Assembly: GCA_045633565.1 (NCBI GenBank)
Contig: JAZQYO010000008.1
Location: 1-38,977, forward strand
DNA: 38,977 nt
Reading direction: 5' to 3'
From: RGIG7450 sp045633565
Lineage (GTDB): Bacteria; Bacillota; Clostridia; RUG12999
Positions 7,739-16,423 of this stretch are shown here, in pieces (position 1 is the stretch's first letter; each line of letters begins with the position of its first letter). The translations under genes were made by a program, and so were the position numbers. The notes under the pieces are model-generated. The model was given only the letters and a program-made list of their open reading frames with translations. It had not been told where the DNA came from and made no database searches.

Positions 7739-8575
7739 CTACTGTTTAAGAACCAGCACTTCCCGGAGCTTTTTAAAATCTACAGCAGCTTTTCCGTCAG
7801 CTTCTTTTGAAACTCCGTCAGAACCGGTGCGAATATTTTCAACTCTTCCAATTAAAAAACCTTTGGGATAAATTCCACCTTCGCCACTGGTTTCAATTGC
7901 TTCTCCCTGAGCAATGGTGCTTTCTTCCGCTATATAAGAAAGCGTATATTTGCCGTCTGCACTGCCATTTACAGAGCCTTCAAGCATAACAATTTCACCC
8001 GTTCTCGGTACTATGCAGCTTATCCCCGAATCGGGAGACACAACCGTGGTAACCGTGCACCAGTTTGTGCCAACTTCGCTGACATAGCCAACCAGACCGG
8101 CTGTTTCAACAACAATATCATTTTTTGAAATGCCCGAAAGCGTTCCTTTATTAAGCTTTATTATCCCTGACCAGTTTTCCGCCTCTCTGCCTATAACCTC
8201 AGCACATACCGGGTCATACTGAGCATTTTGTTTGCTCAGTTCAAGCATGCCTTTAAGACGGGTATTTTCTTCTCTGTACTCATCCACTTTACCAAGTTTT
8301 GCCTCAAGCACAGTTATTTTGTCTTTCAGTTTTTTATTTTCCTGGCTTATCTTTTTATTATCTGCAAAGAAACCGCAAGCATCCTTCAGATTACCCATCG
8401 CCCAACTGAAAGAGCCCTGAAACGGACTTATTACAATGCCGACCGCATCGGCCAGGATATTCGCCCGTTTACTTTCTCCCGGCAATAGTTTCCCAACGCC
8501 GGATATAACAAGGACAACTACAAGCACTATAATAAGAACTGTAAAAAATCTCTTTTTAAGCAGCTCATTTATCAC
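7739..8575 (-). CDS. mreC: Rod shape-determining protein MreC
   Basis: Links MreB to the wall-synthesis enzymes on the outer face of the membrane. One N-terminal helix (about 11-32) is followed by a coiled coil (about 65-115, rich in K/E/L heptads) and the paired beta-barrel domains ending in VDFKKLREVLVL, the classic MreC C-terminus. At 278 residues it is normal. The start is GTG with GGAGTGAT seven bases upstream. It lies 18 bases after mreB in the same transcript. Confidence 0.94.
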   Translation of the reverse strand: MINELLKKRFFTVLIIVLVVVLVISGVGKLLPGESKRANILADAVGIVISPFQGSFSWAMGNLKDACGFFADNKKISQENKKLKDKITVLEAKLGKVDEYREENTRLKGMLELSKQNAQYDPVCAEVIGREAENWSGIIKLNKGTLSGISKNDIVVETAGLVGYVSEVGTNWCTVTTVVSPDSGISCIVPRTGEIVMLEGSVNGSADGKYTLSYIAEESTIAQGEAIETSGEGGIYPKGFLIGRVENIRTGSDGVSKEADGKAAVDFKKLREVLVLKQ

Positions 8576-8593
8576 TTTACATCACTCCGGAAT

Positions 8594-9616
8594 TTATTTC
8601 GCTTTTTTAGACTGTTCAAGCACACGCTTAAGTCCCATTTTGTCGGATCCATCAAGAATTTTTCCTATACCTCGGATAACACCGTTAAGTGGTTCTTCAG
8701 CAATGCGAACCTTAATTTTTGTTTCAATTTCAATTATACGGTCAAGTCCCCTGAGCATTGCGCCTCCACCGGCAAGCATAATGCCTCTGTCCATAATGTC
8801 AGCAGCAAGTTCCGGCGGTGTGTTTTCAAGTGTATTTTTTATCCCCTCAATGATTGCACCAATCTGTTCATAAAGTGCATTTCGAACTTCATCCGCCCTT
8901 ATTCTTGCAACTTTAGGCAGTCCTGTAACCATATCGCGGCCTTTTACTTCCATTGAAACCTCGTCCTCATAGGGGTAAGCTGAGCCAATGGCGATTTTTA
9001 TTTCTTCCGCTGTACGTTCACCAATCTGCACAGAGTGTTCTCTTTTAATATAATTCACTATTGCAGTATCAAAAGCATCACCGGCAACTCTTATTGAATT
9101 GCATATTACTATTCCGTTAAGGGAAATAACAGCAATTTCACTTGTACCGCCACCGATATCAACAATCATGCTTCCCACAGGGTCTCCAACCGGAAGTCCT
9201 GCACCGATTGCAGCTGCCATGGGTTCATAAACCATGTATACTTCCTTTGCACCTGCCTGAATACCAACTTCTTCAACTGCACGTTTTTCAACCTCAGTTA
9301 CCCCATAGGGAATACATATCACAACAGTAGGTTTGAAAAGCTGACCGGGACCTGCAGCTTTTGTTATAAGCTTTTTCATCATTGCCTGTGTAACCTCAAA
9401 ATCTGCAATTACACCATCCTGCATAGGACGAACCGCAGCAATGCTGCCGGGGGTTCTGCCAAGCATTTCTTTTGCTTCTGTGCCAACCGCCATAACTTCG
9501 TTTGTTAACATATTAACTGCAACAACCGACGGTTCACTTGTAACTATTCCTTTTCCCTTTACATACACCAGGGAATTTGCTGTACCAAGGTCAATTCCAA
9601 TCTCTTTTGCAAACAT
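8594..9616 (-). CDS. mreB: Actin-like rod shape-determining protein MreB
   Basis: Forms membrane-bound filaments that guide the elongation machinery. Actin-fold phosphate loops are present: GIDLGTANSLVYV (about 7-19) and VDIGGGTSEIAVIS (about 158-171), plus the adenosine motif GIMLAGGGAMLRGLD (about 283-297). The N-terminal MFAKEIG is the short membrane-binding segment seen in Gram-positive MreB. The 340 residues are full length. AAGGAGAT precedes the ATG. It follows maf by 12 bases. Confidence 0.96.
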   Translation of the reverse strand: MFAKEIGIDLGTANSLVYVKGKGIVTSEPSVVAVNMLTNEVMAVGTEAKEMLGRTPGSIAAVRPMQDGVIADFEVTQAMMKKLITKAAGPGQLFKPTVVICIPYGVTEVEKRAVEEVGIQAGAKEVYMVYEPMAAAIGAGLPVGDPVGSMIVDIGGGTSEIAVISLNGIVICNSIRVAGDAFDTAIVNYIKREHSVQIGERTAEEIKIAIGSAYPYEDEVSMEVKGRDMVTGLPKVARIRADEVRNALYEQIGAIIEGIKNTLENTPPELAADIMDRGIMLAGGGAMLRGLDRIIEIETKIKVRIAEEPLNGVIRGIGKILDGSDKMGLKRVLEQSKKAK

Positions 9617-9628
9617 CTTTATATCTCC

Positions 9629-10210
9629 TTATATTGTGTTAAAATTAAATTCTTCTCTAAGTATTTTTGCCAGTGATACGGCAGGCAGACCGACAACATT
9701 AAGATAGTCGCCCTCTATTTTTTCAACCAGCAGACAGCCTTTGCCCTGAATTCCATAAGCTCCTGCTTTATCAAGCGGCTCACCCGTTGCAATATATCTT
9801 TCAATTTCACCGCCAGACAGCTTTCTGAAATATACCTTCGTCATTTCATATTCAGAAACAGATTTCCCACTACCCGAATGGGTAACACACACGCCCGTGT
9901 AAACCTCGTGAACATTACCTGAAAGCATTTTAAGCATATACTTTGCGTCTTCGGCATCTTTTGGTTTTCCAAGCATTTTCCCGTCAAGCCAGACAATTGT
10001 GTCTGCTGATATAACAAGTGCGTTTTTTGTTTTTGCAGCAACATCTGCGCCTTTTAGCATTGCAAGTTCCTGCACAATTATATGTGGAGGTAGTCCGTCC
10101 GGGACTTTCTCTTCTGCCGAAGAAGTTATAACTTCAAACTCAAGTCCGAGATTTTGCAGTATTTCCTTCCTCCTCGGCGACGCTGATGCAAGTATTATTT
10201 TTTTGTCCAT
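9629..10210 (-). CDS. maf: Maf/YhdE family nucleotide pyrophosphatase
   Basis: A house-cleaning enzyme that hydrolyses dTTP, UTP or modified nucleotides and is tied to septum inhibition in Bacillus. It starts with the family signature ILASASPRRKEILQNLG (6-22), and has ADTIVWLDGKMLGKP (about 69-83) with the catalytic Asp, and a KAGAYGIQGKG motif (about 148-158). The 193-residue length is standard. It overlaps the Gx transporter gene by 16 bases and precedes mreB, a conserved Firmicutes order. Confidence 0.95.
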   Translation of the reverse strand: MDKKIILASASPRRKEILQNLGLEFEVITSSAEEKVPDGLPPHIIVQELAMLKGADVAAKTKNALVISADTIVWLDGKMLGKPKDAEDAKYMLKMLSGNVHEVYTGVCVTHSGSGKSVSEYEMTKVYFRKLSGGEIERYIATGEPLDKAGAYGIQGKGCLLVEKIEGDYLNVVGLPAVSLAKILREEFNFNTI

Positions 10211-10713
10211 TTTACTTTCCTCACAATAAAATCTGACACTATTCCGGTAAATGCCCCCGTAACAACGGATACCGGACCTAAAACCCAGATATATGACATA
10301 ATATGTATATTTGACATAATTGCTGCACCTACCGCCGTCTGAGCAATATTACTGCTCCACGCACCAATCATTCCCACTCCCGCGTAACCAATATTTTTAA
10401 TATGCTTTTCCGCAATATACATCAAAATTACAGATGCTATTCCACCGGCAAGAGAGTATGGAAGTGCAGAAACATTACCCGAAAGGAGCATTGCAATCAC
10501 GCTTTTTAAAAGGGCTGTAGATAGTGCATATTTTACACCAAAGCATTTTAAAACAACCATATTAACCACATTTGAAAGCCCAAGCCTGCCCCCCGGGAGC
10601 GGAAAGGCAGACGGAATATATCCTTCAATTATCTGGACACATGCGCCAAGTGCGGCAAATATTGCTGACATTACGAGGGGTTTTATTTTAGTAGCTGACC
10701 GCGTCAATTTCAC
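10195..10713 (-). CDS. Gx transporter family protein (heptaprenyl diphosphate synthase component I-like)
   Basis: A hydrophobic 172-residue protein with about five membrane helices. It contains the family pattern AIFAALGACVQIIEGYIPS followed by LPGGRLGLSNVVNM. It belongs to the Hpre_diP_synt_I Pfam group, related to small substrate-binding membrane components (ECF S-component-like). The name 'heptaprenyl diphosphate synthase' probably reflects annotation history rather than function. The GTG start lies inside the upstream NusG_II gene (26-base overlap) and the end overlaps maf, so all three are co-translated. Confidence 0.8.
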   Translation of the reverse strand: MKLTRSATKIKPLVMSAIFAALGACVQIIEGYIPSAFPLPGGRLGLSNVVNMVVLKCFGVKYALSTALLKSVIAMLLSGNVSALPYSLAGGIASVILMYIAEKHIKNIGYAGVGMIGAWSSNIAQTAVGAAIMSNIHIMSYIWVLGPVSVVTGAFTGIVSDFIVRKVKWTKK

Positions 10714-11041
10714 TTTCCCCCGTTATTCTCACCGTCATTTTATTGGGTGCACATACTATCAAACTTCCCGGCGTTGATATTTTCCCCTGTCGGACATCAA
10801 TTTTGTCCGGACAATCTGCGTAAACGACCCTTACATACTCAGGTGTAATTTCAACTTTGTTGTGACCTTTCACATCCACAGTAATATTTTCCGTCATGGG
10901 ATACTGGGCAAAAATTTTGCCTTCCGACTCTATAACTACCATTTTTTCTTTTCCGGAAGCAGCAAATCCTGTCAAAAAATATCCCGTCAAAGATATTGCA
11001 ATTACTACTGCAGCAATAAAAACATCTGCTTTTTTTATCAT
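10688..11041 (-). CDS. NusG domain II-containing exported protein
   Basis: A 117-residue protein with one N-terminal membrane helix (about 7-29) and an outside beta-rich domain. It contains the NusG_II-type pattern GHNKVEITPEYVRVVYADCP followed by a final INVxG-like strand region. This domain family is not a transcription factor; it is a small cell-surface domain commonly encoded right before a Gx transporter in Clostridia, as here. The function is unknown. One Cys (in ADCPD) is conserved in many relatives. It begins 6 bases after the U32 gene. Confidence 0.75.
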   Translation of the reverse strand: MIKKADVFIAAVVIAISLTGYFLTGFAASGKEKMVVIESEGKIFAQYPMTENITVDVKGHNKVEITPEYVRVVYADCPDKIDVRQGKISTPGSLIVCAPNKMTVRITGESEIDAVSY

Positions 11042-11046
11042 CTTTT

Positions 11047-13101
11047 TCAGGTCACCCCACGATAAAAATGTCCTCTTGTAAACTCATCCTCCGGCCTGGC
11101 TCCTCTTAAAAATGCGTTGATTATCTTCAGGCACTGAGCCGGACTTTCATCAGTAAACCGCAGTATAGCTGTCTTAACACCGGCATCTTCAAGCTGTGTA
11201 AGCTTGTCCGCCATATATATTGGTTTTGAATTTAAAACAAATGATGTCATTCCATTACAAATAACAGAAAAATTTTCGTTTTTCCTGTCTTTAAGATATG
11301 CTCTGCAGGAATTTCCTCCACATTTTTTCATTGCCGATTTGACCGGACAAACTGCCGTTTTCATCATAACAGGCTTGCCATAAACTATGGCGCAAAGCGA
11401 AGTATATGATTTAAGCTTTTCAATCTGCTTTAAATTAAGCTCCTGCGATAAAGTAATTTCACTTACCCCAAAATCCGCCCAGAACTTAATCGTTTCACTG
11501 TTAAATACATTGAGCGATGACGAGGTTATGATTTTTTTACCAAGTTTTTTTGCATGTTTTAAAATTGCATAGTTTGCAGTGCATATTTCAGTACACTCTG
11601 TTTTTTCAAGAACAGAAAAATATTTGTTCAAAAAATCGTTATGAATAATAACAGGAAAAATGGCAATTTCCTCTGCAGATGCAATTTCACAGGGAGCAAA
11701 AATTTTCTTTATTCCCGATTTTCTTGCAACTTCAAGCTGCAGAATATTGCTCACAGCTACTGCAAGTTCTGTCTTTGCTTTTGCTTTTTCAGAGCTTGCA
11801 CCAATGTAATTTATTTCAGGCTCATTTCTTTTAAATGACCCTGTTATTTCACTGCTGAGCAGTTGCAGACTTTCACGTCTTAATGCATTGATTTCTGACA
11901 GAGAAAGAAATGCCCTGCCGTCAGTTTTAACATTTATTACACTTGCCTCAAACGGAAAATCTCCTGTCTTGGCAATCTGTTTTCTGATTGTATCTTCATC
12001 AGACGGTTTGCTGTTTGCCTGCTCAACTGTCTCTCCCGAAAGAGTAATAGTTTTTCCCATAGCGGTTGCTGAAATTTCAAATTTCTCACCGCACATTGCA
12101 TAAGCTTCAAATGATACAGGGATTTTCTTTATGTTTGCATTTTCAAGCATGTATTTTTTTAAATCTTTTAAAATCTCTGTATCCCTGTTTTTATAAATAT
12201 CGTCATTCCCTGACGAAGAATTAATATATTTTGAGGTATCCCCCATAAAAAAACCCGAAGTGAATCCATTCCTGCTGAAAGCATTTTCGAGCATCTTAAG
12301 CTCATCGGGTGTGCAATTTCTCCCCTCATCAATGAGCCTGCGAAGAACACTTACCGACGCTGCAACATATTCCGGGCCTTTCATTCTACCCTCAATTTTA
12401 AGGGAGGAAGCTCCCGTCTCAAACACGTCTGTCATATTGCCGGCAAGACTTAAATCTCTGGGACTGAGGTAATAACCTTTTCCCTTTCTTTCATCGCCGA
12501 CATAAATATCATAAGGAAGTCTGCAGGGTTGGGCACAGCTTCCTCTGTTTCCGCTTCTGCCACCTATCATACTGCTCATAAGGCATTGACCCGAATAAGA
12601 CATGCATAAAGCACCGTGGACAAAAATTTCAGTTTCGACGCCACTTGCTACTATATCGGAAATATCCTTCTTGCTCAGCTCCCTTGCAGTAACAACCCTC
12701 TCAAAACCAAGCTGTTTCATAAAGGCAGCACCTTCAGTATTGTGAACAGTGAGCTGTGTGCTTGCATGAAGCCTTGCATCCGGCAGATGATTTTTCAAAA
12801 GCTTTGCCATCCCTAAATCCTGCAGAATAAATGCATCCACGCCAATGTTCTGAGCATCTCTCACAAAGGATAAAAAATCTGATATTTCACTGTCTGAAAC
12901 CAAAATATTTGCGGTGACATAAACTTTAACACCCCTCAGGTGACAAAAGTCCACCGCCTTTTCCATATCCGAAAGTGTAAAGTTGTCGGCAAATTTTCTT
13001 GCTCCGAAGCTTGTTCCTCCAAGGTAAACAGCATCAGCTCCGGCTCCGACCGCTACCGGCAAAGTTTTTAAATTTACAGGCGCAAGCAGTTCCGGTTTCA
13101 T
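11047..13101 (-). CDS. U32 family protein with collagenase-like DUF3656 domain (RlhA-like)
   Basis: A radical-free hydroxylase-type family once called collagenases. The N-terminal TIM-barrel (about 1-300) carries the U32 signature CMSYSGQCLMSS followed by GGRSGNRGSCAQPCR (about 165-193), whose cysteines are expected to bind an iron-sulfur cluster. A DUF3656 domain (about 370-440) and a second barrel-like half with further Cys (near VCPVKSAMKKCGG) follow. This layout matches E. coli RlhA, which hydroxylates 23S rRNA C2501; rRNA modification is therefore the best inference, with tRNA hydroxylation (TrhP) the alternative. I start at the ATG (13101), eight bases after AAAGG; the upstream GTG at 13110 overlaps that ribosome binding site. 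Confidence 0.85.
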   Translation of the reverse strand: MKPELLAPVNLKTLPVAVGAGADAVYLGGTSFGARKFADNFTLSDMEKAVDFCHLRGVKVYVTANILVSDSEISDFLSFVRDAQNIGVDAFILQDLGMAKLLKNHLPDARLHASTQLTVHNTEGAAFMKQLGFERVVTARELSKKDISDIVASGVETEIFVHGALCMSYSGQCLMSSMIGGRSGNRGSCAQPCRLPYDIYVGDERKGKGYYLSPRDLSLAGNMTDVFETGASSLKIEGRMKGPEYVAASVSVLRRLIDEGRNCTPDELKMLENAFSRNGFTSGFFMGDTSKYINSSSGNDDIYKNRDTEILKDLKKYMLENANIKKIPVSFEAYAMCGEKFEISATAMGKTITLSGETVEQANSKPSDEDTIRKQIAKTGDFPFEASVINVKTDGRAFLSLSEINALRRESLQLLSSEITGSFKRNEPEINYIGASSEKAKAKTELAVAVSNILQLEVARKSGIKKIFAPCEIASAEEIAIFPVIIHNDFLNKYFSVLEKTECTEICTANYAILKHAKKLGKKIITSSSLNVFNSETIKFWADFGVSEITLSQELNLKQIEKLKSYTSLCAIVYGKPVMMKTAVCPVKSAMKKCGGNSCRAYLKDRKNENFSVICNGMTSFVLNSKPIYMADKLTQLEDAGVKTAILRFTDESPAQCLKIINAFLRGARPEDEFTRGHFYRGVT

Positions 13102-13164
13102 CTTTTTCACCTTTCGTCATAACCTTACATTTTACAACAGGGCAAAATCTCCCTTATACTATAT

Positions 13165-13192
13165 ATTATATCACATATACAATAAAAAACAA
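13165..13192 (-). promoter_or_regulatory. Promoter of the U32-maf-mre operon
   Basis: -35 TTGTTT (13187-13192), 16-bp spacer, perfect -10 TATAAT (13165-13170), about 60 bases before the U32 start. It is the first promoter visible for the long minus-strand train. Confidence 0.55.
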
Positions 13193-13239
13193 GAGTTTTT
13201 GATAAAAATATAGCAGTAAAATATTTTTTTAAAAAAGGC

Positions 13240-13268
13240 TTTATTATTTCCAAAATTTGTGGTATAAT
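13240..13268 (+). promoter_or_regulatory. Extended -10 promoter of ribonuclease J
   Basis: TATAAT (13263-13268) is preceded by TGG, an extended -10 element, with a weak -35 TTTATT (13240-13245) at 17 bp. The leader to the TTG start is about 70 bases. Confidence 0.6.
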
Positions 13269-13346
13269 AGTAGTGTATGCTTTGAAGCTATTATGGATTA
13301 TTCCATATAAGTCATATTAAAATTTTAAGAAAATGGAGGTGTTTTT

Positions 13347-15014
13347 TTGGCACGAAAACAAAAACTTAGAGTTGTCGCATTGGGCGGACTTAATGAAATC
13401 GGCAAAAATATGTATATTTACGAATGCGGCAACGATATTTTAGTTGTTGACAGCGGTATGGCTTTCCCCGACGATGATATGCTCGGAATAGACCTTGTAA
13501 TCCCCGATATAACTTATCTTATAAAGAATAAGCAAAAAGTCCGTGCGGTTGTTTTAACCCACGGTCACGAGGACCACATCGGCGGTCTTCCATATCTTTT
13601 AAAAGAGCTTAACGTACCGGTTTACGGTACAAGACTGACTCTTGGTCTTGTAGAATGCAAGCTCAAAGAACATGGGCTGCTTTCAACATCACAGCTTATT
13701 TGTGTTCATCAGGGCGACAAGGTGAAAATCGGAAACTTCACTGTTGAATTTATTCATTCAAACCATAGTATTCCTGATGCTGTTATGCTTGCAATTACAA
13801 CATCCACCGGTACCGTTATTCATACCGGCGACTTTAAAATCGACCCTACTCCAATATCCGGTTCAATGATTGACCTCGGACGACTTGGTGAGCTTGGTAA
13901 AAAAGGCGTTCTTGCGCTTTTGTCAGACAGTACCAATGTTGAAAATCCCGGATATACATTGTCTGAAAGCAAGGTCGGAATTACATTTGACGAGATTTTT
14001 TCGGGCTACAAAAAGAACAGGATTATTGTGGCGACTTTTGCGTCCAATGTCCACAGAATTCAGCAGCTCATAAACTCTGCCGTCAAGTACGGAAGAAAAC
14101 TTGCCGTATCAGGACGCAGTATGGAAAATATCGTTGAGGTTGCATCACTGCTTGGATATATTAAAATGCCCAAGGGTACTCTCATTTCTATTGATGATAT
14201 TAAAAAATATCAGCCCCATCAGCTGGTTATCTGTACAACAGGCAGTCAGGGTGAGCCTATGAGTGCGCTTTCAAGAATGTCAACCTCTGAGCACCGCAAG
14301 GTAGAAATAGTAAAGGGCGATTTGATTGTTATCAGTGCAAACCCCATTCCCGGAAATGAAACTTCTGTTTCAAAGGTAGTGGATGAGCTGTTTAAACGTG
14401 GCGCAGAGGTTATTTACGAGTCCTCAAATGCCATTCACGTATCAGGTCACGCTTGTCAGGAGGAACTGAAAATCATTCTTGGCATAACAAAACCTAAATT
14501 TTTCATCCCGATGCACGGTGAATACAGACATCTTATTCAGCACGCAAGACTGGGTGAACAGATGGGTGTTGACCCGGATAATATTTTTGTTATGGGCATT
14601 GGTCAGATGCTTGAATTTTCGGGCGATTCTGCTAAACTTGTCAGTACGGTACCATCGGGTAGAATTTTGGTTGACGGTTTAGGCGTTGGCGACGTAGGAA
14701 ACATTGTCCTGCGTGACAGACAGCATCTTGCTCAGGATGGCCTTATTGTTATTGTGATTCCAATTTCCGGCGAAACAGGTGCCCTTGCCGCTTCTCCCGA
14801 TATAATATCACGTGGGTTTGTATACGTACGTGAATCGGAAGAGCTTATGGATGAAATCCGTGAAGTTGCCTCAAAATCCTTTAACGATGCAAAAGCTTCC
14901 GGTATACACGACTGGTCAACTTTAAAACTCAAAGTGAAACACTCACTTTCAACATTCCTTTATACACGCACAAAACGCAGCCCTATGCTTCTGCCGGTTA
15001 TCGTGGAGGTTTAA
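13347..15014 (+). CDS. rnj: Ribonuclease J
   Basis: A metallo-beta-lactamase RNase with 5'-3' exonuclease and endonuclease activity in mRNA decay and rRNA maturation. The metal site HGHEDH is at residues 72-77 (motif THGHEDHIGG). Further metal motifs are the SNHSIPD stretch (about 139-145) and GHACQEE (about 370). The beta-CASP domain and a C-terminal domain complete a full-length 555-residue protein. The start is TTG, eight bases after GGAGGTG; the next residues (ARKQKLRVVALGGLNEIGKN) match the family N-terminus. The following gene starts two bases after the stop. Confidence 0.96.
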   Translation: MARKQKLRVVALGGLNEIGKNMYIYECGNDILVVDSGMAFPDDDMLGIDLVIPDITYLIKNKQKVRAVVLTHGHEDHIGGLPYLLKELNVPVYGTRLTLGLVECKLKEHGLLSTSQLICVHQGDKVKIGNFTVEFIHSNHSIPDAVMLAITTSTGTVIHTGDFKIDPTPISGSMIDLGRLGELGKKGVLALLSDSTNVENPGYTLSESKVGITFDEIFSGYKKNRIIVATFASNVHRIQQLINSAVKYGRKLAVSGRSMENIVEVASLLGYIKMPKGTLISIDDIKKYQPHQLVICTTGSQGEPMSALSRMSTSEHRKVEIVKGDLIVISANPIPGNETSVSKVVDELFKRGAEVIYESSNAIHVSGHACQEELKIILGITKPKFFIPMHGEYRHLIQHARLGEQMGVDPDNIFVMGIGQMLEFSGDSAKLVSTVPSGRILVDGLGVGDVGNIVLRDRQHLAQDGLIVIVIPISGETGALAASPDIISRGFVYVRESEELMDEIREVASKSFNDAKASGIHDWSTLKLKVKHSLSTFLYTRTKRSPMLLPVIVEV

Positions 15015-15016
15015 TT

Positions 15017-15766
15017 GTGATTAATATTAAAGACATTAAAAAACAGGCACTTGACGCATATAAATTTGACATCAAAAGAAACGCCGGTGTTGAGTTTATT
15101 GCTTTCATAGTAAAATTTGCACTTTTGTTTACACTCGCCACCTTGTATATTATTTGTCTGGCAAAAGCAGGGTCTGTGTCGGTTTCATTTCCAATACTTC
15201 TGATTTTTATTGTGACGTACATTCTGATTTACCTGTTTGTTATCGCTCCGATAAATTTGGGAAGAAACTATTATTTCGCCAGAGTTGCCGCAAAAACTCA
15301 GCCGCAGACAGATGAATTGTTTCATTTTTACAAGAACATAAGACATGCAATCTGGGCTTATTTCAGAATAGCAATTGCAGTAATATTTTACACAGTATTT
15401 TTCGTGGCAATTATAATTGTTTATTTCAGGGTTTATTCGATGCTTAGCTCAAACTGGTTTTCATTTTTGAATTTCCTTGTTTGTGCGGTAATTATTGCTC
15501 TGTATGCCCTGTCAATTGTTGTAACCCGGCTAAAATACTCACTTCTTCCTGCGGTTTATCTTAAATTCAGTTCCTCAAATCCGCTCCCTTTTGTTGCCAA
15601 AACGCTCAGGTACTCCAGAGGAGTCAAATCAGAACTTTTCATGCTTTATTTAAGCTTTGCAGGATGGTATGCTTTGGGAATTTTGTCTTTGGGAATTGGA
15701 TTTATATGGATTAACCCATATATCCGCATCGCATCAAAAATCTACTTAAACGAACATATTAAATAA
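15017..15766 (+). CDS. DUF975-like integral membrane protein
   Basis: A 249-residue protein with about six hydrophobic helices and a short cytosolic N-terminus (INIKDIKKQALDAYK). The Gly-Arg-Asn stretch at the third helix (PINLGRNYYFARVA) and the C-terminal NPYIRIASKIYLNEHIK resemble the DUF975 family, but I cannot verify this. Its role is unknown. The GTG start lies two bases after the rnj stop, with its ribosome binding site GGAGGT in the last rnj codons, so it is translationally coupled to RNase J. A strong terminator follows. Confidence 0.6.
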   Translation: MINIKDIKKQALDAYKFDIKRNAGVEFIAFIVKFALLFTLATLYIICLAKAGSVSVSFPILLIFIVTYILIYLFVIAPINLGRNYYFARVAAKTQPQTDELFHFYKNIRHAIWAYFRIAIAVIFYTVFFVAIIIVYFRVYSMLSSNWFSFLNFLVCAVIIALYALSIVVTRLKYSLLPAVYLKFSSSNPLPFVAKTLRYSRGVKSELFMLYLSFAGWYALGILSLGIGFIWINPYIRIASKIYLNEHIK

Positions 15767-15795
15767 AAAAAGACCGCCAGCGGCGGTCTTTTTTT
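15766..15795. terminator. Bidirectional terminator between convergent operons
   Basis: AGACCGCC/GGCGGTCT (15771-15778 with 15782-15789, loop AGC), flanked by an A-run on the left and a T-run on the right, serves the plus-strand rnj operon and the minus-strand metal operon. Confidence 0.9.
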
Positions 15796-16045
15796 ATTTA
15801 CTTTCTTTTGCTTCTCTTACTGCACGTGCAAGCTGGTCTGCACAGGAAGTGTTTTTAAATCCACATGTATTGCCTAAAAGTTTTTCTTCTATTTCAGTTA
15901 CGGTCATACCGTCAACAAGTTTAGCAATGGCTTTAAGGTTTCCGTTACATCCTCCGAGAAATGTTACGTCCGTCACCACATCTCCCTCAATATTAAAATT
16001 AATCTGCGCGCTGCACGTTCCTTTTGTCTTATAAGAATATTTCAT
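15794..16045 (-). CDS. TSCPD domain-containing protein (TIGR03905-like)
   Basis: An 83-residue Cys-rich protein. The family body is clear: TCSAQINFNIEG, FLGGCNGNLKAI, GNTCGFKNTSCADQLA, the last being this protein's version of the TSCPD motif. The domain resembles the C-terminus of adenosylcobalamin-dependent ribonucleotide reductases. The stand-alone form is widespread in Clostridia and has no established function. Four Cys could bind a metal. It starts 13 bases after the ArsR stop with AAAGGAGA ahead, so it is the last gene of the metal-resistance operon. Confidence 0.85.
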   Translation of the reverse strand: MKYSYKTKGTCSAQINFNIEGDVVTDVTFLGGCNGNLKAIAKLVDGMTVTEIEEKLLGNTCGFKNTSCADQLARAVREAKESK

Positions 16046-16058
16046 TTTTATCTCCTTT

Positions 16059-16412
16059 CTAATCCTCTTCCACGTGGTCCATACCCTGGCTTATAATTGT
16101 TCTGACATGCCCGTCAGCAAGCGAGTAAAATACCGACTTACCCTCTCTTCTACTTTTCACCAGTTTGCTGCTTTTTAATATTTTAAGCTGATGTGAAATT
16201 GCCGACTGTGTCATATTAAGTGCTTGTGCAAGGTCACAAACGCAAACTTCTGCTTCAAAAAGTACAAACAGTACTCGAATTCTTGTCGAATCGCCAAAAA
16301 CCTTAAAAAGTTCTGCAAGGTCGTAGAGTTTTTCTTCGTCAGGAAGTTTTTCGGTTACTTTTTTTATAAGTTCGGAATGTATTTCCACCGAATCACACAC
16401 ATCGTAATTCAT
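16059..16412 (-). CDS. cadC: ArsR/SmtB-family metal-sensing repressor (CadC-like)
   Basis: A winged-helix dimer that leaves its operator when metal binds. The recognition helix region is MTQSAISHQLKIL (67-79). Both classic CadC metal sites appear to be kept: a Cys pair in VCVCDLA (C57, C59) with N-terminal C6 (alpha3N site, Cd/Pb/Zn sensing), and D100, H102, H113, E116 in the last helix (alpha5 Zn site, the exact D-x-H-x10-H-x2-E spacing). It is encoded inside the operon it should control, whose promoter carries a long palindrome at 18531-18562. The start ATG has GGAGGG upstream. Confidence 0.88.
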   Translation of the reverse strand: MNYDVCDSVEIHSELIKKVTEKLPDEEKLYDLAELFKVFGDSTRIRVLFVLFEAEVCVCDLAQALNMTQSAISHQLKILKSSKLVKSRREGKSVFYSLADGHVRTIISQGMDHVEED

Positions 16413-16423
16413 TTTTATCCCTC

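Noticed and set aside
13102..13110. GTG start for the U32 protein
   Set aside because: The codon overlaps the ribosome binding site AAAGG; the ATG at 13101 has the right spacing of 8.
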